DNA of 64,000 bases, taken from the NCBI GenBank assembly GCA_029959085.1, contig JARWIR010000010.1:17257001-17321000 (forward strand), written 5' to 3'. The notes below the pieces were generated by a model. The model worked only from the letters and a program-made list of their open reading frames with translations. It did not search any database and was not told where the DNA came from. A program made the translations under genes and the position numbers. Positions 56,759 to 64,000 of this stretch are shown here, piece by piece; positions within the stretch are counted from its first letter, which is position 1, and every line of letters begins with the position of its first letter. The stretch is from Nemophila menziesii. Taxonomy: Eukaryota; Streptophyta; Magnoliopsida; Boraginales; Hydrophyllaceae.

Positions 56759-56776
56759 TGGCGCCGCTGCCGGGGA
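56759..56776 (+). promoter_or_regulatory. Primer binding site for tRNA-Asp (element 4)
   Basis: TGGCGCCGCTGCCGGGGA lies six bases after the LTR. It matches the complement of the 3' end of plant tRNA-Asp(GUC) at 17 of 18 positions, the primer known for Athila elements. Minus-strand cDNA synthesis starts here. Confidence 0.88.
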
Positions 56777-56869
56777 CGGTAGCGTGTGACCACGGTGTTA
56801 GTCGTAAGTGTTTTAGTTGCTAGTTTTTAGTTTAGTTTTAATTTTTATTTTTCAGTTTTACGCTTTGGG

Positions 56870-57985
56870 TTGTTCTTGCTTTCTCAGATTTACAGGTTTT
56901 GGTATATGCTTGGAGATATCGTGATCCTTGATAATCCCGAAAGCCTAGTTCGAGAGAAAAACAAAAGAGATAAAGAAGCAAGAAAACAAGCAAGGTTAGA
57001 AAAACCAATGGCAGAAGATAATGCTCAAGATCCTGTGAGTCAAGATCCCGTGATTCAATTGGATGACAACGGTCTCCCTATAGCTCCACCGGTAGGAGTT
57101 CAATTACCAATTCCACCGGTAGGAGTCCAATTACCAGCTCCTCCCGGAAATCAACAGCAAGTCAATAATAATGGTGGAGTACGTCACGATCATGGACCGC
57201 CGATCTTTCAACCGAACAACCATGTACCTTTTCGTATACCACCACTTGAACTCCGTCCTCTCGCAATTCAAGGAGTTCGATTCAGACCAGACGCAGGGAT
57301 GATTAATCAGTTTACAACCGTTGGACAGTATAGTGGTGCGGCTCGTGAAGATCCTATTCGTGCTATGTACAAGTTTATGCAAATCTGTGATGCATATGTC
57401 ACCCTTGGAGTAACCCAAGAACAAATGTACTTTCATATGTTTCCATTCTTCCTTACCGGAGGAGCTAGTGAGTGGTATGATCAACAACCACACAACGCGA
57501 TTGTAACTTGGGATCAACTTCAGACAGCCTTTTTCGATAGGTACTATCCTCAAAGTGTTCGACTTAGTGGGCAATTAGATATTGTTTATTTTCGCCAAGA
57601 GCCAGGAGAAACTGTAGGTGCTGCATGGACTCGTTTTCAAACATTATTACGCAAGTGCCCATTACATGGGTACTCTCTTGAATTACAGCTTAGGATATTT
57701 TATCGAAGTTTAGGTGAAGCTGCGAAAGACAAAATAGACACTATGTGCCAAGGTGGTCTCATGATGGTCAAAACTGATCAAGCTCTGGTTATCATGGATA
57801 GAATCGTGAAGAACGAGATGAGTTGGAAACCATCAAGATCACCAGTTCGAGTTTCCGAAAGAGGTACTTTGAGTGTAGACATAGAAACCGCGTTGAATGC
57901 AAAAATTGCCGCTCTAGAGAACAAGATTAAGCAACTACCGGTTTCTGAAACGAGAGCTAACATTCAAGTGGCACAAGAACCATAA
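56870..57985 (+). CDS. Element 4 Gag, N-terminal part
   Basis: This is 371 codons. An internal Met at codon 14 (MLGDIVILDNPESL) may be the real start. A proline-rich region (residues 70-125) precedes the capsid-like retrotransposon gag domain at about residues 140-290 (ICDAYVTLGVTQEQMYFHMF, GGASEWYDQQPHNAIVTWDQ, FFDRYYPQSVRLSG, WTRFQTLLRKCPLHGYS). A TAA at 57983-57985 interrupts the frame just before the zinc knuckle. Elements 3 and 5 have no stop there (element 3 has GAA), so it is a single-base lesion or, less likely, a readthrough site. Gag assembles the particle. Confidence 0.85.
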   Translation: MFLLSQIYRFWYMLGDIVILDNPESLVREKNKRDKEARKQARLEKPMAEDNAQDPVSQDPVIQLDDNGLPIAPPVGVQLPIPPVGVQLPAPPGNQQQVNNNGGVRHDHGPPIFQPNNHVPFRIPPLELRPLAIQGVRFRPDAGMINQFTTVGQYSGAAREDPIRAMYKFMQICDAYVTLGVTQEQMYFHMFPFFLTGGASEWYDQQPHNAIVTWDQLQTAFFDRYYPQSVRLSGQLDIVYFRQEPGETVGAAWTRFQTLLRKCPLHGYSLELQLRIFYRSLGEAAKDKIDTMCQGGLMMVKTDQALVIMDRIVKNEMSWKPSRSPVRVSERGTLSVDIETALNAKIAALENKIKQLPVSETRANIQVAQEP

Positions 57986-59842
57986 TTATGTCCTAAGTGT
58001 GACGCAATTGATCATACGTGGGAAGATTGTCCTCATAATCCAAGATCGGTATGCTTCATCAATAATCGAGGTAACAATTATTCAACTGGTCAAGGATATG
58101 GTAATCAGTGTAAGAATAATCCAGGAACTTATCAATCGAGGCCCCAAGGAAACTATTATCAGAATCAATATCAGGGAGGTCAAGTTCAACATGATGCTTA
58201 TACAGAGACTCTCGCTCAGAAAGCACTCCCTGCTCATCCTCAAGAAGGTGCAGTTGCTGGAAATGAATTAGCTCTCCAAATGAACCAACTGTCATCTAGG
58301 ATAGCAGAACAATCATCGAAGATAGAAGAACAATTGAACCAATTCATGCGGAAGTCTGATCAAAAGGCAAGACATCTAGAAGAACATTTTCACGCAATAG
58401 TAAACATAACAAAGATTAGTAACCAAGCGCTACAAGAGACCAATATAAAGGTAGATGAACAGGCAGCTGCGTTTCAAATTCTTCAAAAACAAGTGGCTCA
58501 ATTGGAAAAACAAATAAATCAGCGTCCCCAAGAACAACTTCCAAGTAACACTGAAGAACCAAAACAATACGAAGCTTGTAACGCTATCTCACTCAGAAGT
58601 GGTAAGAAATTGCAACCACCACCTTTCCCAGTTATGAAAGAAAAAGAAGTAATTAGAAAAGAAAAACCGTTAGAGGAGGTGGAAGAGAAGGACGAAGAAC
58701 CTGAAGTGGTAGAAGTGGAGAAGATTCCGGAAAAGCCAAAGAAGAAAGATGTTGTAGAAACCCGTCCTCCTCCACCATTCCCTTCCAGAGTTCAGAAGAA
58801 AGGAGATACGGCTGAATATGAAAGATTCATGAACATGGTGAGTAAGCTCAATATTAATATACCTTTCTTAGAGGCTATCAAGGGGGTACCAAAATATACG
58901 AAATTCTTGAAAAGAGCTCTCACAAACAAACGCCGATATCTTGAGAATGAAATGGTAGGCTTGCCAGAAGACTGCAGTGCGATATGTCAGAGTAAGTTAC
59001 CACCGAAGTTACTTGATCCTGGAAGTTTTACTATTCCCATATCTATTGGTAATGAGTGGCAAGCGAAAGCTTTATGCGATTTGGGAGCGAGTATTAATCT
59101 TATGCCCAAATCAGTTTTTGAAAAGTTGAAGATAGGAGACGCAAGACCAACTTCTATGGTCTTGCAAATGGCTGACAGATCCCTCGTGCATCTAGAGGGA
59201 AGAGTAGAAAATGTCCTCGTCAAGGCAGGTACGTTAATTTTTCCATTTAATTTTGTTATACTTGACTACGACGCGGATAGGAATGTCCCCATTATTTTGG
59301 GAAGACCATTCCTAGCCACGGGGCGTACTATAATTGATGTAGAGAATGGAGAATTGACGATGCGAATCCAAGACGAGGAAGTGAAGTTTAACGTGTTCAG
59401 ACCAATGAAGTTTCCGGAATCCAAGGAGGAGTGCATCCGGATAGATGTGATTGAACAAGAGCCAACTAAGGTTGTGGGAACCTTAGGGATGGAGGAAAGA
59501 GAGCTCAGAAAGAAACCACCTAACAACAATCCTCCATATCCTAAGAAAAATCCACACCTTGACCATGCAAAGAAGAAAGAAAAAGGGCGTACCATGAAGG
59601 TTCCAAAAGAACCTAAGAAAGAAAGAAAGAGGAGGGCATTCAGTGTAGGCGAAGAGGTCGCAATGAAGAAGCCTGATCCCCCTCCAAAAGCGCGCAAAGC
59701 CAAGAGTTCTTGGCAAGGACCGTTCAAGGTCACAAGGGTTATCTCTGATCAATTGGTGGTAATAAAAGCTAAGGGATGCAAGTTCCGTGTAGCAAATATT
59801 GATGACCTCACTCACTGCTGGGGAGGTTACGTAAAAAAATGA
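57986..59842 (+). CDS. Element 4 zinc knuckle, protease and GPF-type tail
   Basis: In frame with the Gag above. Zinc knuckle CPKCDAIDHTWEDC; Asn/Gln-rich linker; coiled segment (from MNQLSSRIAEQSSKIEEQ at 58280); proline patch (LQPPPFPVMKEKE). The aspartic protease has CDLGASINLMP (about residue 266 from 58280) and IILGRPFLATG (about 339). A basic linker follows, then a tail with SSWQGPFKVTRVISDQLVV and LTHCWGGYVKK. The tail resembles the GPY/F end of gypsy integrases but has no integrase core before it. All 620 codons are open. The protease looks catalytically complete. Confidence 0.85.
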   Translation, partial: LCPKCDAIDHTWEDCPHNPRSVCFINNRGNNYSTGQGYGNQCKNNPGTYQSRPQGNYYQNQYQGGQVQHDAYTETLAQKALPAHPQEGAVAGNELALQMNQLSSRIAEQSSKIEEQLNQFMRKSDQKARHLEEHFHAIVNITKISNQALQETNIKVDEQAAAFQILQKQVAQLEKQINQRPQEQLPSNTEEPKQYEACNAISLRSGKKLQPPPFPVMKEKEVIRKEKPLEEVEEKDEEPEVVEVEKIPEKPKKKDVVETRPPPPFPSRVQKKGDTAEYERFMNMVSKLNINIPFLEAIKGVPKYTKFLKRALTNKRRYLENEMVGLPEDCSAICQSKLPPKLLDPGSFTIPISIGNEWQAKALCDLGASINLMPKSVFEKLKIGDARPTSMVLQMADRSLVHLEGRVENVLVKAGTLIFPFNFVILDYDADRNVPIILGRPFLATGRTIIDVENGELTMRIQDEEVKFNVFRPMKFPESKEECIRIDVIEQEPTKVVGTLGMEERELRKKPPNNNPPYPKKNPHLDHAKKKEKGRTMKVPKEPKKERKRRAFSVGEEVAMKKPDPPPKARKAKSSWQGPFKVTRVISDQLVVIKAKGCKFRVANIDDLTHCWGGYVKK

Positions 59843-60144
59843 TTCGAGAGGTAACCCATCGAGCTTAACGACGTTAAACAAAAGCCATTGCATTGTATAT
59901 TAGTTTATTGCTTTAAGTTTTTTTCAATTCCTAGTGTATAATTCTAAGTTATTGTCGAGTCTTAGTGTCTACTTTTAAAAGAAATGAGAAAGGTAGTGTG
60001 TTAATGGTGCAGGAATTGAGTTTGGGATGCTAGGAAACGCGATGAAATTTGTTTGAGAGATTCAAAGTCTGGCGCGGACTAACCCCGCGGTGTACCCCTA
60101 TACCGCAGGGATGTACCGCGCCCAAAAAACCCGTACCACGGGTC
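59843..60144 (+). other. Start of element 4 3' region
   Basis: It matches 1829-2020 of element 1 (gaggtaacccatc, ttaacgacgtt). A PPT-like tract TTGAGTTTGGGAT is at 60016-60028, then a GC-rich patch (ccgcggtgtacccc, accgcag, 60075-60144) where the internal promoter lies in element 1. Element 5 cuts it; the predicted target duplication is gggtc (60140-60144). Confidence 0.6.
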
Positions 60145-61728
60145 TGATGTCTCCTTAATTGTTCTTATTTTCGACCCTTAGGAGACATCATTTTTGGTGT
60201 TTATTTAATCAATTTGATAGACTTTTGGACTAAATATGCAATAATATGATTTTCCTCTTTTATTTCTAGCATTTTTTAATTATTAAACTTTTGCGCGTAA
60301 TATTGGTATTTTTAGTGTAAAGTTTACAGGTTTTAGATGTTAGCTAGAAGAGGAATCCGAGAAGAAAGTCAAAGATCGTGATATAGAGTCAAGACATGAA
60401 GATAAATCCCGAAAATATTATTTTTAGAGCTGAAAATCCATTTTCCAGGCTATAGATTGCTGATTTCGAGGTGCTTAAGAGATGATTTAGCCGCTGACCT
60501 TTGAAGAGAAAACATTCCTTATCGAGTTACGGAACTTTAGCAACTGGAATGAGGTCAATCGGAGTCATAACGAAGCGGGAAAAGCCGTTTTAGTGAAGGT
60601 GTATCAGCAGTTACGGGATTTTGGGCTTAGAAATTGGGCTTGGACATTTAATTATTGATTTATTCTTAAGTCCAAGCCCTAATCCGTTTTTAACATTATA
60701 AAAGGGCTTTAGACCTCTATTTTCACACACTCTTCATATCCTTTTTCAATATACAAGATACGCTTAAGAGTCAGACACCAGAGAAGAAGCTAGAGGCAGG
60801 AAGAGAAGAAGCAAGAGCTGGAGACGGTCTATATCTCCACTTCTCAGCCAATTCAATTCCATAATTAGAGTCTTCTATTTTATTCTGTAAAACATGATGA
60901 ACCTATTTGTTTCTTTAGTTTTTATCTTTTCAATTATTATGAGCTAAACTAAATTAGTGCTTGAGAACGCATAATGGGTTAATCCCAATTTGATTTCGTT
61001 TTATACATTTGGATTTGGGATTATTATTATTTAAATCAAATTGGGTGAATTGTATTTTTCTTTAATTTGCACTTTATCTACTATTTTTGACCTGATCAAT
61101 CAATGATAGGACTTAGTATCTAAACTATTCCAATTAGTGGCGATTGGATCACCTTGACGGGGGGTTTAGGTACCGAACTAGTTAATGAATGTAGGTTAGA
61201 AATTATTGACTCTGACGAGCTTAATTAAACCTATGGCCTATTGGGTAATTTGAACTTAAACACTTGAGAGTGGACTATAATCACCCTGACGGGGTTTGTA
61301 GCATTTGAGAGTTGCTCCTTAGTCCACCCTGACGGGGGTAAGGAGATTATAGAATCCCGACCAATACAAATTTACCAATTTGTCCCTTAACAATGTATGA
61401 AATGAATGATAGTTAGGTAAACCCTTGCGTCTCTCAAGTACTACCTGCTCTTACTTGCGTATCACTTTTATTTATTTGCGTCTTAGTTATTTATTTACAT
61501 TTTCGCATTAGTCTTTCATTCCTTAGGATTAATACAAAACCAAACAAACATATTATCTTTATTTGCTTTCATAAGTGCATCAATCATTAATAGATAAGCA
61601 TTGTAGTCAACCATCCCGTCCTTGGAACGAATCTGTTTTATCAACTATATTACTTGGGACAACCGTACACTTGCGGTTGTGGTTCGATTATCATTTGCAT
61701 TTATTTTAGAACACACTAAAGACCACCA
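60145..61728 (+). repeat. 5' LTR of element 5 (1584 bp)
   Basis: TGATGTCTCC to gaccacca. The hairpin is 60145-60154 with GGAGACATCA at 60181-60190. TATAAAAGG at 60697-60705 is the likely promoter. Confidence 0.88.
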
Positions 61729-61734
61729 AGTTTT

Positions 61735-61752
61735 TGGCGCCGCTGCCGGGGA
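61735..61752 (+). promoter_or_regulatory. Primer binding site for tRNA-Asp (element 5)
   Basis: TGGCGCCGCTGCCGGGGA, six bases after the LTR and identical to the site of element 4, although the LTRs differ. Confidence 0.88.
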
Positions 61753-61872
61753 CGGTAGCGTGTGACCACGGTGTTTATCCTTTAGTGATAGTTGCATTTA
61801 GTTTTATTTTTGTTTTTATCAGTTTTACGCTTTTTTGCTTGTTTAGTTTTCTCAGGGTTTTAGGTTTGGTGT

Positions 61873-62215
61873 ATGCGAAGGAGACTCTTTAAGGATCTAG
61901 AGCCAACACCTCCGATCCTTAGTAATCCAGAAACATTAATCAGACTTGCTAATAAGAGAAAGAGAGAACAAGAGTCCTTAGAGGAAGAAGAATTAATTAA
62001 AAGAATGGCGGACATTAATATTCAAAATCAACAGAATCAACAAAACGGACAAGCTCAAATAGTGATGAATCAAGATCCTTGGTTTACTAATGGTCCACCA
62101 GAAGTTCCATTCCGTGCTCCTGCTATAGGAGTAGGTGCTCCAGATATAAATGTTCCGAAGTTTCGTCTAGATTCGGGTATGTTAGCTCAATTCCAAAACT
62201 TGGAAATTTTCGTGG
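61873..62215 (+). CDS. Element 5 Gag, N-terminal part
   Basis: Starts MRRRLFKDLEPTPPILSNPE and includes a charged, Gln/Asn-rich segment and VPFRAPAIGVGAPDI. A frameshift at about 62195-62220 moves the coding sequence to the frame of the next entry; the open frame itself continues meaninglessly to 62382. Confidence 0.8.
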
Positions 62216-64000
62216 TAGAGTGGGAGAAGATCCTCTTAGAGCAGTACAGAAGTTTAAACAGATATGTGATTCTTATATCACACAAGGAGTTTCAAGAGAA
62301 CAGATGTATTTTGCTGCATTTAAATTTTTTGTTATTGATGGAGCGAGTGAATGGCACGATACGCAAGATCCTACGAAGATAACAAACTGGGACCAATTAG
62401 AAACTGCTTTCTTTGACAGGTATTACCCAAGTAACATGAGGTTAGATGCTGAATTAGAATTGACGCATTTCCGTCAAGAATATGATGAAACTGTGGGTAA
62501 GAGTTGGACAAGATTTCAGATGTGTTTACGTAGAGTTCCCAATCATGGCTTTTCAGAACAACAACAGTTAAAAATCTTTTATAGAGGCCTTGATGGAACT
62601 TTGAGAGAGAAGTTGGATTTGTTATGTGGTGCAGGTTTTCTTCAAGTTCAACCCGCTCATGCTAAAATTATTTTAGAAAGAACCGTCAAGAATGAAGTTG
62701 GGTGGAACACCGTAAGAACACCAGTTAGAGGAGGAGTTAATAATGTTAATATCGAAGAAAAGTTTGCTACGCTAGAGACAAAGATTCAAACCACACTAGA
62801 ACAACAACTGAGACAACTTACTCTAGCCGTGAAAGAAGGTTTTTCGAATAAAAGAGGCGAGGTAAAGGTTGCACAAGAGGTATATGGATGTGAGTATTGC
62901 GGTGTTAATGATCATAGTTGGGAAAATTGTCAAAACAATCAAGAATCCGTGATGTTTGTGTCCAATAGAGGTAACTTTAATTCAAGTGGTAACAGATATC
63001 AGCCTAACAGAAACCATCCTGGGTTTCAATACTCAAATCCTAATGGGGCAGCCAATCCTACCTATGCGTATCAGCTGCGTTCCCAAAATAACAACTACAA
63101 TCCAAGACCACACAACAATTATCAAGGAGGACAGAATCAAAATTATGTTCAGAGACAAGCTCCTCAAGACAATTATGATGACACAATGAATCAGAAAGCC
63201 TTACCTGCACATCCAGAAGAAGGAGCAGTTACCCTTCAGAAAACAGTTGAAAGTATAATTGCTCTTCAGACACAAGCTATGGAACGTCAAAATGCAATCG
63301 AAGCAAATATGAATTTGTTCCAGAATCAGCTAAGTCAAATTAATAAACAACTGAATCAACGTCCACAAGGACAACTTCCTAGCGATACTGAGAATCCAAT
63401 TCAAATCGAAGATTGTAAAGCTATTACTCTCAGAAGTGGTACGAACCTTCCTCCACCTCCTTTTCCGGTTATAAAAGAAAAAGAAGTTAGAAAAGAAAAA
63501 GAGGTGGTAGATAAAGATAAACCAGTTGAAGTAGAAGAAGTGGAGAGGTCTAGTGAAGTTCCGAAAAAGAAAGATGATACTATAATAAACCGTCCTCCTC
63601 CACCATTTTCATCGAGAGTTCAAAAGAAGGGCGATATGGCTGATTATCAAAAATTCTTTAACAAGGTAAGAGGTCTTAGCATAAATATTCTGTTGCTAGA
63701 AGCTATTAGAGATGTGCCTAAGTATGCTAAGTTCTTGAAACGAGCCCTCACTAATAAAAGACCGTATTGTGATAATGAGATGATTGGTCTCCCTGAGGAA
63801 TGTAGTGCTATTTGTCAAGGTAAATTACCTCCAAAGTTAGTTGATCCTGGGAGCTTTACAATTCCGATATCTATTGGTAATGAATGGAGAGGTAAAGCAC
63901 TATGTGATTTGGGTGCAAGCATAAATCTTATGCCCAAATAAATCTTTGACAAGCTTAATATTGAAGCAAGACCCACTTCTATGGTCTTGCAAATGGCGGA
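62216..64000 (+). CDS. Element 5 Gag core, zinc knuckle and protease start
   Basis: Capsid-like domain: GEDPLRAVQKFKQICDSYIT, GASEWHDTQDPTKITNWDQL, FFDRYYPSNMRLDAELELTH. Zinc knuckle CEYCGVNDHSWENC is at about residue 224 of the frame opened at 62220. Asn/Gln-rich linker and coiled segment follow, then the protease start with CDLGASINLMPK. A TAA at 63939-63941 interrupts the protease (Ser in element 4), after which the frame continues (IFDKLNIEARPTSMVLQ) to the window edge. Whether RT or a GPF tail follows cannot be seen. Confidence 0.85.

Larger units (their letters stand above)
54974..60144 (+). mobile_element. Gag-Pro-only Athila derivative, element 4 (5' LTR, coding region, 3' region)
   Basis: 5' LTR, primer site, gag, protease and a GPF-type tail, then directly the 3' untranslated region. 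RT, RNase H and integrase core are absent. Non-autonomous elements with gag alone (TR-GAG) are known in plants; here protease and a tail are also present. Its target is unit 2 of the pol duplication (predicted 5-bp target ccaat, 54969-54973). Element 5 interrupts it at 60145, so its 3' LTR lies outside the window. Confidence 0.85.
60145..64000 (+). mobile_element. Athila-lineage retrotransposon, element 5 (5' part)
   Basis: 5' LTR, primer site, gag and the start of protease. It runs off the right edge. It is diverged from elements 3 and 4 in both LTR and Gag, so it is a separate subfamily nested within element 4. No PPT precedes its LTR, confirming that the LTR is a 5' one. Confidence 0.88.

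Noticed and set aside
59266..59893. Long minus-strand open frames opposite the element 4 protease
   Set aside because: They are antisense to a clearly coding frame with conserved protease motifs; codon use of the sense strand explains them.

Overview
The window is a gene-poor, repeat-filled block of a flowering-plant nuclear genome, most likely a eudicot. The evidence is Athila-lineage Ty3/gypsy retrotransposons with primer sites matching tRNA-Asp, plant L1 LINEs (DUF4283 ORF1, RNase H tail), CACTA remains, a tRNA-derived SINE, and fragments of plant genes (NAC, ANTH clathrin adaptor, LRR). I see no intact host gene, no tRNA or rRNA gene and no CRISPR array. Almost every reading frame belongs to a mobile element, and most are broken.

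Layout. 1-6414: 3' part of Athila-like element 1 (RNase H, integrase, a long 3' region with its own TATA box and small ORF, then the 3' LTR). 6415-14956: copy A of a roughly 10-kb duplicated block, holding an inverted Athila remnant, 67-bp and about 104-bp tandem arrays, and a 1-kb foldback DNA element. 14957-23750: a patchwork that splits copy A (CACTA-like piece, three LINE pieces, two NAC fragments, an ANTH fragment, an inverted LTR piece). 23750-24917: the rest of copy A, ending in a truncated LTR of a second family. 24918-32401: element 2 (pol, 3' region, 3' LTR). 32402-44020: copy B and its extended inverted Athila element, carrying a SINE and an LRR retropseudogene not found in copy A. 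43188-47880: an old gag-pro element. 47883-51080: one end of a CACTA element. 51085-64000: nested Athila elements 3, 4 and 5.

How the parts relate. Insertion order can be read from the nesting: element 5 lies in the 3' region of element 4, and element 4 lies in a tandemly duplicated pol segment of element 3. Elements 1 and 2 each ended up inside copies of the same inverted element. Copies A and B serve as empty-site controls for the foldback element, the SINE and element 1.

The strongest leads for unusual biology are four. (1) A Gag-Pro protein fused to a GPF/Y-like tail, without RT, RNase H or integrase, occurs in both a young and an old element. (2) The Athila 3' region repeats a PPT-like tract five times at matching positions in two elements and carries an apparent internal promoter and a small ORF. 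(3) A short hairpin sits at the extreme 5' end of every LTR start seen, and its stem differs with mostly paired changes between LTR families. (4) A SINE carries four B-box-bearing 67-bp repeats.
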